From assembly GCA_950295325.1 (NCBI GenBank), contig OX485806.1, positions 31,246,001-31,310,000 of the forward strand: DNA of 64,000 nucleotides. Direction: 5' to 3'. Shown here in pieces: positions 22,824-34,335 of this stretch (the first letter of the stretch is position 1; each line of letters starts with the position of its first letter). The notes below the pieces were generated by a model. The model did no database searches. It saw nothing but the letters and a program-made list of their open reading frames with translations, and was not told the origin of the DNA. This stretch comes from Polytrichum commune (lineage: Eukaryota > Streptophyta > Polytrichopsida > Polytrichales > Polytrichaceae). A program made the position numbers and the translations under genes.

Positions 22824-23247
22824 AGGTAGAAATACCATGACCCATTAACCACCCTCTAGCCGTGCACTAAACCGTTGTCGTAATGGTGAAGTGCCATTTG
22901 TGAAACGGATCATGGCTCGGCGGCAGCTGCAATGCATGTACACTTAGTGTAGCCAACGAGAGTCGAGTGTTGATGTACTCATGAGGTGACCGATTTAGAC
23001 GATGTTCTGTATGGAAATGCGGATTACCGTGTTCGGTGTAGGAAGAATCTAGTGAACGAGTAGGGGTTTGGACAACTTTCCACTTTGAAAAATTGTAGCG
23101 TTTCTTTTGTGTAGGGCGGAAAAAATATGAAACAACTTGCATTCTTCACGAATCCTTCTCGTCTATCTTGGAAATTTATCTCATGATTGTCAGACAAGAT
23201 CTTTAATGCGAATCACCTTATTTTCATGGGTTATGGTATTTCTACCT
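22824..23247. mobile_element. MITE family 2, copy 2 (424 bp, TA-flanked)
   Basis: Starts AGGTAGAAATACCATGACCC and ends GGGTTATGGTATTTCTACCT, a near-perfect 20-bp inverted pair, with TA on both sides. Colinear with 13651-14081 over its full length in the same orientation. Non-coding. Confidence 0.9.
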
Positions 23248-23753
23248 TAGGGGTCGTTTTGGTTTTGAATAGAAGCATCCAGGTTATATTCAACCCTAAA
23301 GCCTTCCCATGGTAGGTGACTTGAGGCTTTATCCCTATCTCTCTACTGCACCATTCATATTCTTACAATTTCTTGGTCGTTACTAACCTACTCTTGTGAC
23401 GTTTCCCACAACATTCGTATGTTTATGAGTATGTGATCTTTTTGAACTTGAGTTTGGGGTTTCATATCATAGTGTGTAAAGTGCAATATATTTCTCCACC
23501 TTACATGCTCGGCTCAGGGTTGCTTTGCGCAAATGTTGACCTAGTACATGTGAATGCATGACATCAATACACACAATATCAATGATAATACTAACAATGA
23601 TAATACTAAAGGATATACATGGTTGGTATCGAAATTCTAATACAAATATGGTATTGATATTTGTAAGTGGATTTCATGAGATAGGCAAAGAGCAATATCA
23701 CATACAAGCGTACCTTCTCATCCATCCAACACACAAGTGCTATATAGTATTCT
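23248..23753. other. intergenic, no gene seen
   Basis: No recognised gene or repeat. Confidence 0.5.
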
Positions 23754-24448
23754 TGGGTGGATTCTTCAGACCACATGCAAACTAACATGAGTGTAAGAAA
23801 AGGGCATTATTTGAGGCATCAGTGTACATAGTATATATAAAGAAGAGGCGTGAATTTTTTTCTAGTGTGTACATTTAAAAGGCTATCAAGCATCTTGAAG
23901 TCAAGGTAGATGTACAAAAGCAGGCTTCAAGATTTAGAGAAAAAATCGACAGTAAATGTGCTAGTTTCATTGAATTCACATTTTCATCCATTATTGTCAC
24001 ATAATAAGAATACCCTATGACTACCTTGTTCATTCTTGTTAGGGTTTGCATTTGGGTTCTATGTTTTTGCGAATCGGAGGCTCTTGGAGTGCTCATGGGC
24101 TCCATCCTGTTTTGCTCTCTAGATTGTGGACATGTCACCCGTGCTCGTGTCTTTGTTTGGTTGATGCAATCGTTAAGTTACATGCTATGGATGAAAATAT
24201 GTTTATTGACTTTCTCATTGGAAATAAAAGTGGATTTTATATGCAATAAAGGCCTATCTAATACATGAATTGAATTGTTTATATTTAGTGGAGGCATTTA
24301 TCACATTAAATTAAAAGGCTTAGTATAAAACACGAGTCCATTTTCTAGGATGCCGTTAATACATATGCATTTGTTCATCTCTATAAACTTCTTGTACATG
24401 GGGGGCACATCATTCATGTTTCCAATGAAGAGTCTAACCCCCCCCCCC
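23754..24448. mobile_element. MITE family 3, copy 4 (long form, inverted)
   Basis: Left end GGGTGGATTCTTCAGACCAC, right end CCAATGAAGAGTCTAACCCC followed by a C/GC-rich run. Internal sequence is the reverse complement of the family at 17807, 30085 and 31783 (for example GGGCATTATTTGAGGCATCA against TGCCTCGTATAATACCCC). About 695 bp, the longest copy. Confidence 0.65.
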
Positions 24449-25610
24449 GCGCGCGGGGAAATTATGTAGTCCACACGTTATTTTTTTAAAGTTCGTTTGA
24501 GACTGGGATTGACTTTAAAAGCATTAAATCAATCTTGTTGAAATCATTTGAGATGAATCACCCACAAACCTACCGGGGGTCAAGTTTCTATATTGAATGG
24601 ATGAAGATGTGCTCGTATATGACAATTTTTCTCGGACATTAGACATGTAAGTCTTTGATTACCTATCTTTGTACCCATTCATGCATGGGGTGGAGAGTCA
24701 TGTACAATAGACCGTCAATGGCATTAGAAAAAGTTTAGCATTTTAAGTCCCGAGAATATTGAAACTTATTTAAAAAGAAGGAATTTCTCTTATTACAAGA
24801 CGTCTTGACATATTCCCACATGACAAGTTTTTAGATTTTGTTTTTTGAGAGAGGGGTCTGGGCATAGTATATTGTTTCAAGAATGTCATATATATTAATA
24901 ATAATAATTTTAACTAGTTCTTATATTGTAAATAATGATTACAGTTTTCTTATCACTAATGAAGGTTTCTCTCTATTTCCTATAAAGATATAGTATACTC
25001 ATTTGTGTAGAATTTGCTATGAAGAAAGTACAAGTGTTAGAAGAAATTATAGAATTGCTTCCATTTTGCTAGACTTGCCACTACATGAATTCAAGTTCAT
25101 ATAATCTCTCCTCATGTATGAAAATTGTTGCATGATGTATAGGCTCGGATGGTATCACAACCAAAAAAAATTCCTACTGCCATCAAGAAAGAAATCCTTA
25201 TTGCATATACTTGAGTGGTATCCAATAAAGATGATACCAGTCCAACATTAGTTTACACCAATCTACACCAAGACTGTGACAAGGAACCACTCAAAAGTTG
25301 TATGCAACCATGAGAAGGAGAATATTTCCATTATGGAAAGAAAAGAAAAGAAAAATTGAAAGTTGTAATGGTTGTCGCAAAGTTGAAGTTCTCCAGTTGG
25401 TGCAACATATACATCAAATGTTGGTGAAAGTGGCCTCAACTACTCTCAACATCAAAGGTGGTAAAATACTTCCAACTTTATTGGTATGCACCTTCAGTAG
25501 TGAAGAGGTGACTACACTAATTACAACACTCCCTACACTTTCTTCGGAATCCTCCAAAAGATTGATAATCCACAAAACCACAAAAACTTGCCATGTGGCA
25601 AGACCCAACT
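24449..25610. other. intergenic, no gene seen
   Basis: Mostly AT-rich. 24545-24640 resembles 44120-44215 (GATGAATCA, CACAAACCT, TCGTATA.GACAATT), part of another dispersed repeat. The frame 25298-25615 (105 codons) has no recognised domain. Confidence 0.45.
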
Positions 25611-25781
25611 CATAACATTATTAAGCAATGTGCATTCGTTCATGTGGGCTTCAAGAATACAACCACATGTGGGATGCCACAGCTAGTGCATATTCACACT
25701 GAAAGTGCACTAGTTACGGCATCCCATGGTTATATTTTCAAGGCCCACATGAACGAACACACATTGCTTAATTTTGTTATG
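25611..25781. repeat. 171-bp foldback, pre-miRNA-like or mini-MITE
   Basis: The left arm (CATAACATTATTAAGCAATG ... TGCCACAGCTAGTGCA) pairs with the right arm (TGCACTAGTTACGGCATCCC ... GCTTAATTTTGTTATG) over about 78 bp, with only scattered mismatches and small bulges. The loop is about 15 bases (TATTCACACTGAAAG). Ends are CATAAC/GTTATG. Plant miRNA precursors and the smallest MITEs share this shape. No expression evidence is available from the sequence. Confidence 0.8.
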
Positions 25782-26392
25782 CTATTATTACACATGAGAG
25801 ATATCCTTGAAGTTTCTCAAAAACCCATGTTTTAATCATAATCAAACGCCTCCACTTCAATTCACCCACGTTGAAAGCACCACTTAAGCACCCCATAAAC
25901 ATTGTACAAAATGTATAAAAATTGGGATGAAACTCCCTACCAAACATGAGTTTTTGCAATTAACTCTAACCTCGAACTCTTATCCAAGGATAACTCGAAC
26001 CCAACCTTAACTAGCCTACCGGGCCCAAGGTCTCTCTACTCCGTGAAAGGCTACAAATACTTGAGAAGTTGGACAAAAGTTAGTGAAATGAACTTGAGCA
26101 TGCCCATCATGACAAGCTTTCACCTTATGGACCATATTCAATTCAACTTTGTTTTTTTTTAAAGACGTAGACACTATAATGGGAATTTATATTCCCCTTC
26201 TACCTAATTCTTAAAGTCCAACCTAACGTCAACTAACCTCACGAGGATTCTCCTTTTACTTTCCTTCACAATTGTTTCAACAATAATATTGAATGTGCAC
26301 ATTATGCAAGGAGTTGGAGAAGGAACAACAACAACGCCCCATGGACACTTCAATCCCTACCTTACTACTTGACTCTTCGTTTAGTTGTAGTA
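25782..26392. other. intergenic, no gene seen
   Basis: No recognised gene. Confidence 0.5.
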
Positions 26393-26967
26393 GTACACTA
26401 GATATGATAGTTAGTGTCACCAATTCTAATTGTCTTGCTCAATACTAATTGTAAGCCGCGGTATAGTGTCACCAACACTAGATGTTAACCCAACATTATT
26501 TTGTCATTCCTTGTAAAAAAATTGGGGGATTATAAATTTACAGTGTTGCAATTATTGTCACTTACCAAGTGGTTTTCTCATCCAAAATTTAATCATCCAT
26601 GACAATATTTCATAACGAGTTGTTGACATGAGAAGATAGGGTTTCGGTCAATGGATGAACTCATCCTTCATCCGTGACAATATTTGTTCACTTAATCATA
26701 AGTACACTAAATATAATATTTAGTGTGACTTACTATTTGGAATTACGCAATGCTATATCTATTTATTGTACATCTCATATTTTACCAACAAATGTTAAAT
26801 TGATAGTTCGGACATTATAGAACATTGACAACTTTACTTGGTAAAAAAGTGTTTCAATAGTAAAAAGATATAGCATTGTGTAAACCCAAATAATAAGTCA
26901 CACTAAATATCATATTTGGTGTATTGTCATCCGAGAAGTTACCACATGACACAATATCATATTTAGT

Positions 26968-26969
<2 letters not shown>
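26393..26969. mobile_element. MITE family 6, copy 1, interrupted
   Basis: Starts TACACTAGATATGATAG (26394) and ends ATCATATTTAGTG. It is colinear with the copies at 28123-28500 (inverted) and 59064-59446 (words CCGCGGTATAGTGTCACC, TGTTAACCCAACATT, GATGAACTCATCC). It is split by another element at 26703-26923. Without that insert its length is about 356 bp, similar to the intact copies. Confidence 0.8.
26703..26923. mobile_element. nested MITE family 7 (TA-flanked, ~217 bp)
   Basis: Between TA dinucleotides the element starts CACTAAATATAATATTTAGT and ends in the inverse ATTTGGTG. The pairing continues through GACTTACTATTTGG / CCAAATAATAAGTC. The family-6 host sequence resumes right after it (GTCATCCGAGAAGTTACCAC). 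A one-ended fragment of the same family lies at 51412-51490. Confidence 0.8.

Positions 26970-26971
<2 letters not shown>

Positions 26972-27027
<56 letters not shown>
26972..27027. repeat. microsatellite (GA)28
   Basis: Pure dinucleotide tract right after the family-6 element end. TATTAG units follow at 27068-27095. Confidence 0.95.
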
Positions 27028-27031
<4 letters not shown>

Positions 27032-27198
27032 TTCAATAAGCAACTAGTTGCAAGAGCGCTCTACCCTATTATTAGTATTAGTATTAGTATTATTATTCTC
27101 CACACATGGCTTAGAATGGTTGGTGGCCAACCAAGGCCAAACTTTAGCTCATTTTAGAGACCACTTGAAATCAACAATCACTTGCAGTCGAATTCCAC

Positions 27199-27880
27199 TT
27201 GAAGAGAAGAGAAACTTCGGTCTCCGTTAGGAGGCCGACCTGAATGAAGTGTCTGTTCATTCCACCCCTAGACCTAAGCCCACTGGGCAAAGGAATTCCA
27301 CTTGAAGAACAAGCTCCTATTACTGTCACTTCCAAATCACACCGCATACTTGGCTACTTTTGATTGGTTGCCAAACTTTTGGCTCATTTCAGATTCCATC
27401 ACTAGGTCTCTTCATCACAAGGTAAACAAAATCGTGGGTTCTTCTTCATGCATGTATGTGTTGGAACTACACTAAATAGGTAGATTAGTGTTGGATGAAG
27501 ATTAGTGTTAGATGCAATAGTTACCTAAAACACTAATTTTCAACTGATATTACAATTAGTGTTTGAATGGGGTTTGAACAAATTATACCTTTTATGAGGT
27601 TCTCATATTCTTCTTCCTTCAATTCTTCATTCCAAGATTTACAAAATATCATCTAACACTAAATGCGCTCATGTAAATATTTAAAGTTACTACTTGGTAC
27701 AAATAGTGTTAGAGTTGACATTTAGTGTTCTAACACTATAGAGACAATTTACATTTAGCGTTTTCGTCGACTATTAGTGTTTCCAACACTAATCTACCTA
27801 TTTAGTGTAGCAGGATGTTCTACGAACAGGCACTCTAGTCACTCCGGCCTCCTCCAGAGACCGGAGTTCTTCTTCTTCTG
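27199..27880. repeat. outer foldback around the MITE at 27467-27810
   Basis: 27199-27270 (GAAGAGAAGAGAAAC, TCGGTCTCC, GGAGGCCG, GTCTGTTC) is the imperfect inverse of 27811-27880 (GAACAGGCACT, CGGCCTCC, GAGACCGGAGTTC, TTCTTCTTC). The arms are about 70 bp. The MITE sits directly against the right arm. Confidence 0.6.
27467..27810. mobile_element. MITE family 8 (344 bp, perfect 29-bp inverted ends)
   Basis: The first 29 bases (CTACACTAAATAGGTAGATT...) are the exact reverse complement of the last 29. TA lies beside CACTAAAT at both ends as in families 6 and 7. The word TTAGTGTT or its inverse occurs many times inside. Non-coding. The perfect ends suggest a young insertion or recent activity. Confidence 0.9.
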
Positions 27881-28122
27881 TTGGAACTAGCTATGAGTTG
27901 TGAGTGGACAATATTTCCAATAACTTATTGAATGTCAATACGTGATTTTTTTTAGTTTGCAAAAACAAACTACTACAACATCAAAGCACTGCCTACCAAT
28001 TTGTGTCAATTTTATGACCAAAAACAGAGCAGTAAATCATATAATCGATTGTTGCGTTTACCGCTAACAATACATCAAACCTTGACATAGTTGTCACTAT
28101 TATGTTAACTCGGCACTAAACG

Positions 28123-28500
28123 CTACACTAAATGTGGTATTTAGTGTCATTTGGTATTTAATGTCTCAATGCTAATGTTTCGGATGACTCTTCTTATGAA
28201 TAAATGATTTTTTTTTCATGGATGATGGATGAGTTCATCCATTGGCCAAAACCCTACCTTCCCTTGTCAGCAGCTTGCGATGAAATATTGTCATGGAATG
28301 ACAAAAAATTGGATGAAAAATAACTTGGTAAGAGACAGTAATTGCAACACGGTAAATCTATAATCACCCCAAAAAATTTACAAGGAAGGACAAATAATGT
28401 TGGGTTAACATTTAGTGTTGGTGACACTATGCCGTGGTTTACAATTAGTAGTGAGCAAGACAATTAGAATTGGTGACACCAAATATCATGTTTAGTGTAG
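28123..28500. mobile_element. MITE family 6, copy 2 (inverted, intact)
   Basis: CTACACTAAATGTGGTATTT at the left and ATATCATGTTTAGTGTAG at the right, 378 bp. The interior is the reverse complement of 59064-59446. Non-coding; short frames within it are chance. Confidence 0.85.
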
Positions 28501-30084
28501 TTCACTTTCAAGGTAAATTGCATGTATGCCAAGACCAATGTCATGTGGGTATGTATAAAGGGCACACATACGGGTGTAAAAGCTCGCTCAAAATGGTGCC
28601 AATTCATGGCAATTCCTACATTACCCATATTGATATCCACTTGACATATACCACTAATTTGCACCCATGCATATGAATCAATGTCCCAAGCCATCCCCAG
28701 ATCATATGCTCACCATGTCGCGTGTTTTGAAACTTGGAATTGGTGACTACGTCAGCGTCCACTTGCCCTCAATACAGGTTGCCAAAATGTATACATGATT
28801 GCAAAATTTCACGACATCACCTATTTACAGTCGGACGTTTTGTGAACACTCTTAATACCATGATTCATTGTAATGGTAAACATCAAATTAGTTGATTTTC
28901 ATTCTATATTTATTATCCACTAAGATTTTATTTTTTTAATATCAACCTCTCTCTTTCGAAAAAGACCATCATGTAGCTGCTTAGCAATGTTTATATGTCA
29001 CATTTTTAGCTCCTATAATGTAAGTACCCGCTAGGGGTCTCTTTGAAGGTCCACTACATGAACACGACGTTTTGATCAATGTTCTTGTGATCAATGATAA
29101 TTGGTACTAAGTTATAATGCTCCCTCCCTCCCTTTGTTCACAATCTTCCTTTTCACAAGTCGTGCTTTATGACCTCGACAACTTGGTAGGATTGGGGTAC
29201 TATCAATATTCCACCGCTTAAGTGCATGCTCGTGTACCCTAATCTCGAAGTACAACATCGGGATAATGATCGTGAGGGGCCAACCAAGGATAGGTGCATA
29301 TGTATTCCCAATTACCTTTTTATATACTTGTAATTCTCGAACACTCATTGCTACCTATTTGTGTTGTAGTTAAGTGAAAGATCGTATAATCACGGACATC
29401 ATCGACAACAATTGTTTCTAATTGATTGGGTGTGGGTGTGGTGGTGTGGTGGTGTGGTTGCACATTTGAGTGGATTGTTGGGGGTGGAGCATTGTTGGAT
29501 GTGTCATGTGAAGATAACTGGATATTTTTGATGCGAGTACATGGAAACATTAGCACATGGACCATTAAGAGTAATACGAGTTTTGGGTACTTGATATGTA
29601 TCATCTTTTGTTCTATGTTACTCAAGAATATGCAAATCTATCATAAGGATAACCTACATTGTTCTTTACTGATGTAAGATGACTGGATAGAGCTCAAATG
29701 GTTGTAGTAGACTTAACTGCTAAAAGGAAAAGAGAACAATTTTTTTGGTTCATGTTTTTCTTTCACGTAGATCAATTAGTTGTCTATAGAATGTGGAAGT
29801 GGCGAAGGCTCGATGAGAAGTTTTTTGTAGTAGGTGATAGTTGGTAGTTAACTTCAACCGTTTGCTCCAATAATACCGCAATAATGCCATAGCAAGTTCA
29901 AAACTTCACATGTCAAATCATGATTTACGTTTTGCGTCACATCAACTTTACTATGACTTTGGCGGACAATAATTTTGTGACATGTGGCACTTTTTGCTTC
30001 AAAATTTTAATTTAATTAGTGTTGAAGTTGCCATAGTACGAGAGTCCGATGTGTATTTTCTAGGTCCAACTTATCGGCTATCAT
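28501..30084. other. intergenic, no gene seen
   Basis: No recognised gene. A GGTGTGGTGGTGTGG low-complexity patch lies at 29428-29462. Confidence 0.5.
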
Positions 30085-30675
30085 CCCGGGGAGGGGACTC
30101 TTCATTAGAAACCTAAATGATGTGTGTGGATGATTACGAAATAAAATACCCTCACATATCAACGACTTTATAAAGATAAAGAAATGTATATGTAGTAACA
30201 GTAGACTAGAAAATGAGCTCATGTACTTAAACTAAAAATTTCAATTTAATATGCTAAATGCCTCCACTACGTACACAAAATATAAACCAGGAAATAAATC
30301 GACCTTTACTATGTGTGTGTGTGTGTGTGTGTAGAGTCCATTTGTCAATTTCCAATGAGGAAGTTACTGTACGGTTTTTCATCCATATGATGTAAGCTAT
30401 GATACTATTGGACCTTAAAACACATGCCATTTTGACAGAATTTGCAAATCGGATGAAATGAACTCATCTATTTGTCAAATTTCTCTATAAACTTGAGAGC
30501 CCCCATTTGTACATCCACCTTCGCTTCAAACAAATCAATAGTATGTTCAAATGTACACACTATAGAAAAACAACATGTCTTCCTTATGTATACTATGTAC
30601 GCTAATGCCTCGTATAATACCCCTTTCTACACTTACGTCAGTTCAAACATGATGTGAAGAGTCCGACCCCCCAGG
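30085..30675. mobile_element. MITE family 3, copy 2
   Basis: Left end CCCGGGGAGGGGACTCTTCA; right end TGAAGAGTCCGACCCCCCAG. Colinear with copy 1 (17807-18311), with a (TG)10 microsatellite at 30312-30332 inside. Non-coding. Confidence 0.8.
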
Positions 30676-31782
30676 GTTGGTATCATCATGCCAACAAGTT
30701 TACTAATCATAGCTCTCAAAGACAAGGCAAAACTTGGCACTCCCATATATTCATAGTATCATGATATTGTTACCTACCGTACCCAATTGTTCATGATCAA
30801 ACCACTCGAATGGTGTATTTATCGGCTTTGGACGCCTTGTAACTTATGTGCAACCTATACACCTTCACCGGACGATCACCAACTTCATGAGCATCTCCTT
30901 CAGTTTTTTTGAAGTATTTAAAAAAAAAAAAAAAAAAAAAAGAACGGCGAGGTGCCATTTCATGGGTCTTGAAGACACAACCTAAGTTGGTCCAAAGCCA
31001 TTGTGTCCAAGTGAAACCCTAAATCATTCTTGAGACATAATACTATTTAGTTCAATCTCATTTATTTATTTATTTTCTTCTCATAAATTCTTACACTCAC
31101 AAAATGTTTTGGATGGCCTAAAAAATGTTATGGAAGCCCTTTTCCATACATAGTGTACATTGAATAGAAGGAAAAACTCATATTTAAGTAAATTTAGACA
31201 AATTTAAACTTTTGGATTGCTTCAGTTCTATTAGCGGATCCATTGATACACTTCCAATGTAAATAATATGAGAGATATATATCAATCTTTGCTGAAAATC
31301 TTGATCTATAAATATTATATATCAATATAAGTATATGATAAGTAATTAAAATTGTACTAAAAATAATTTTAATATTATTATCATAATCAACTCTGCAAAT
31401 TTCATCATAGATTCTGATGCTAGAATTTAGCATATTGTGATTATAGACTCGAACTAAGTTTCATTTTACAGAAGTATCAATTGAAAAAGACGTCCAATTT
31501 ATTGGAGTATTGTTTTGAATCAGAACCTCACTACAAATTCAGGAGTTTTATTTTACATCTAACTGAAGTTTTAGTATGATATCGACTGTTTAAAATCTAT
31601 CTCCTAAACCCTAAACCTCGTCTATTTGATTATGAAGGTGTCGATCATTTTCTATTGTGTTGAACCTTCGGTGGCCTAAATGTTTCATATCTAGACTATT
31701 GATTTTCAAATGAGCAATTTTTTCAAAGAGTAAGTATTCCTTAGCACCTCAATTTAGCATTTGAAAGTCTCAACCGATTATT
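30676..31782. other. intergenic, no gene seen
   Basis: A 22-A run lies at 30920-30941; it is preceded by T7 and could be the tail of a retroposed sequence, but no source is recognisable. The remainder is AT-rich. Confidence 0.5.
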
Positions 31783-32240
31783 TGGAAACCCTATATGACG
31801 TGCATGGGTTGCTATGAAATCAAACCTCCTATATACAAGAAGTTTGTAGAGGATAACAAACGTATACGTACTGCTGGCATGTTAGAAAATAGACTCATGT
31901 TTATATTAAGCTTTTCAATTTAATGTGATAAGTGCCTCCACTACATGTACATATACAAAATATAAACCATTAATTAAATAAGCCTTTGATACACATGAAA
32001 TTCACTTTCACTTTCCAAAGAGAAAGTCATTGAACATTTATGCATTCATAGCATGTAACTCAACGATTGTATCCAACAAACAAAGACAAGAGCACGATAA
32101 CTTAGCCACAATCTAAAGAGAGAAACCCAAGGAAGCCCATGAGCGTTCCAAAAGCCTTTGGTGTGTAAATACTAAAAACCTAGAATCCAAATGGGTACCC
32201 TAACAAGAACATACATGGTAGTCATTGAAGACTTTGACCA
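31783..32240. mobile_element. MITE family 3, copy 3 (ends eroded)
   Basis: Words such as AAGTTTGTAGAGGATAACAA, TGCCTCCACTACATG, AAATATAAACCA and CAAATGGGTACCCTAACAAG follow the order of copy 2 and of the inverted copy 4. The GC-rich terminal repeats cannot be seen. Confidence 0.55.
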
Positions 32241-32829
32241 TAAGGCATAAAATAACAAACTACGTGAGTTATAATATAGGGTGCATGTTATTCCTTCGAG
32301 ACGATGATCATCTTTGGAGTAGAAGTAGTAAAATGCCAATTGCAATTCCAAACAACAGTTGTATGTAATATAACATTCTGCAAATGGCACTAGATTAGGT
32401 TTACGGTTTTCCTAATGTAAAGTATACGTAAAACATGTCAATGACTCCCTACATTAGGTTCATTGACAATGAATGAGATTTGGCTACATATTTATTTGGA
32501 AGAAATATGGGTGTACCTTGGATGACATAGTTGAAAAGGTCATTTTGGGCCTTGTAGTGTGGAAATTCTTTTGCATGAGAACATTTTCCTTTGTTGGCGA
32601 CATGGTTATTTCTAGAGAGGCGGAAGGCTTTGGAGCCCATTAGGAGCTTTTGAGATTTAGGGTTAGCGGCTTTTTTCCGTCAAATATTTATTACATCTCT
32701 TGTTTTATTTGTTCTAATTTTTTATGTTTCTAAAATTAATATAGGTCATGTAAAACACATACTTAAGTATCATAAGGCCCACATACTTGCCTTGAGTTAA
32801 GGCAAACTTCTTATTTGGTTACTTTTCTT
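32241..32829. other. intergenic, no gene seen
   Basis: No recognised gene or repeat. Confidence 0.5.
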
Positions 32830-33115
32830 ATTAGGTACCTAAATTGAGTGGTATGTAGTTTGGCGTGCCGCTAAGAATGGATGCCAAAAAGACACGTGTT
32901 TGAACAAAATATTTGATTGCATGCTCCAAATATAAGAACCATTCTAGGTTCAATATTTAACATAAAAGGGGAACCTATATGACCATTTAATGAGCACAAG
33001 AATCCTCACTTTGATAATAAATAAGAAATTCCTATGAGCTCCGAAAACCACGAGGAAAGTGGCTACGGCTTCGATTGGGCTAGCCATCTTGTACTAAGAT
33101 ATGCATGTGTTATTT
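32830..33115 (+). repeat. dispersed repeat family R4, copy 3
   Basis: ATGCCAAAAAGACACGTGTT, ATCCTCACTTTGATAATAAA and CCACGAGGAAAGTGGCTACG follow the order seen in copies 1 and 2. Confidence 0.6.
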
Positions 33116-33500
33116 CATTGTTTTTCCTAACTGAATGCCTATATTTAATTGGTATGTGATTAGGTGAGGATCAAAGAACGAGCACCATATAAACACACGT
33201 TTAAACGAGGTTGGACTAAGTCTTCAGATCTTAATCAACTACTCTACACTCAGTAAAGAACATGAACACTCGTTAAGTATGCAATTAAGAAACCAACAAA
33301 GATGCAGTTCTAATAACCACAACAAAAATCCAACAAAACATCCAGTTTCCAATTCAAAACTTGGTTACGCTTTCATTATAAATTTGCCAACGCAACACAA
33401 GTTTCATTGTGTAAACCTAACCAATAAAACCTGGACAACTAGAAAAAAAATGAACCAAATTTACACCCACAAACTTCAAGTTCATCGCATGCTTCATATC
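33116..33500 (+). repeat. dispersed repeat paired with 59570-59950
   Basis: Shares TGTGATTAGGTGAGGAT, TTGGACTAAGTCTTC, ATTTGCCAACGCAACAC, GTGTAAACCTAA and ACACCCACAAAC with the later copy in the same order. About 380 bp, non-coding. Confidence 0.6.
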
Positions 33501-34142
33501 CTCCTAGGAGAAGCGGGCTAGTTGCAAAAACAAACAAAACCAAACCAAACCAACCATTCAAGAACCATCTACCTCGACTACGACACTCTAGTAATTAGAC
33601 CCACGTAACATGAAATCCCAACACATACACGAAGAGAAGAGAAGAGAAGCAAAACACAAAAAGTCAAAAGAGGGGACTTGAGGTGTAAGTAATGAGATCA
33701 TTATTTCTTTATAAATAAGTTAAGTGGCACTTGGTTGTCCAAGGGAGGGGACCATCACCCACCACCCACCACCCACTTCGTCCGTGTTTTGGACAAGGGC
33801 CAAAATTCGGTGCAAAGGCCGGGTGGGTGTCAGGCCTATGAGTCGAAATCATGGAGCCCTCTCTCTTGCACTCTCACAACACCACCGTACTCACTCGTTA
33901 GACCCATTGCCCTTCTCCTAAAAGCCCCCCCCCCCTCACTCATGTGTTGCCGGCGGCGGCCTTGCCTTTTTCTTCTTCTCCCATTTCCATCCATCCATCC
34001 ATCCATGCATTCATTCATCCATCTCCGTCACATTGCATTTGCTTAAATGTGCTTCAACAAGTGTTTTTGGCTCGATGTGTTTAGCCAATCTTTAACCCTC
34101 GAGCATGTAAGAGGCACAAACCATGCCCTCTCTAGGTGTGAA
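33501..34142. other. low-complexity intergenic sequence
   Basis: Contains (CCCAC)n at 33757-33775, a C9 run at 33926-33934, CGG repeats and (CATC)n at 33983-34022. Frames here are composition artefacts. Confidence 0.6.
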
Positions 34143-34335
34143 CTTTTCTTTTTCTTTTTCTTTTTGAGACTGAAGGTTGACAAGTCAACGTCAAAGCACG
34201 GGAGGCAGTTAACCACCTGGGAAGTTTTTGTGTCAAGTAGAGAGGAGATTCTACAGTCGGGAATCGAACTGCCGACCTCTTCCTTGAGATTTGGGTATCT
34301 CTCCACCATCGTCCAGTAGTTTAGGGTCACCTCGG
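34143..34335 (-). mobile_element. tRNA-derived SINE-like unit
   Basis: On the minus strand a tRNA-like head carries an A-box-like GATGGTGGAGAGA (34293-34310) and a good B box, GTTCGATTCCC (34259-34269), spaced as in tRNA genes. It is followed by about 95 bp of unrelated body and an A-rich tail of AAAAAG units (34143-34165). Head, body and tail in this order are the marks of a SINE. A clear target duplication was not found, and no second copy is in the window. Confidence 0.5.

Noticed and set aside
30920-30941. Poly-A run as evidence for a processed pseudogene
   Set aside because: No coding sequence or target duplication beside it.
33724-34046. Pro/His-rich overlapping frames
   Set aside because: Explained by the CCCAC, CGG and CATC simple repeats.
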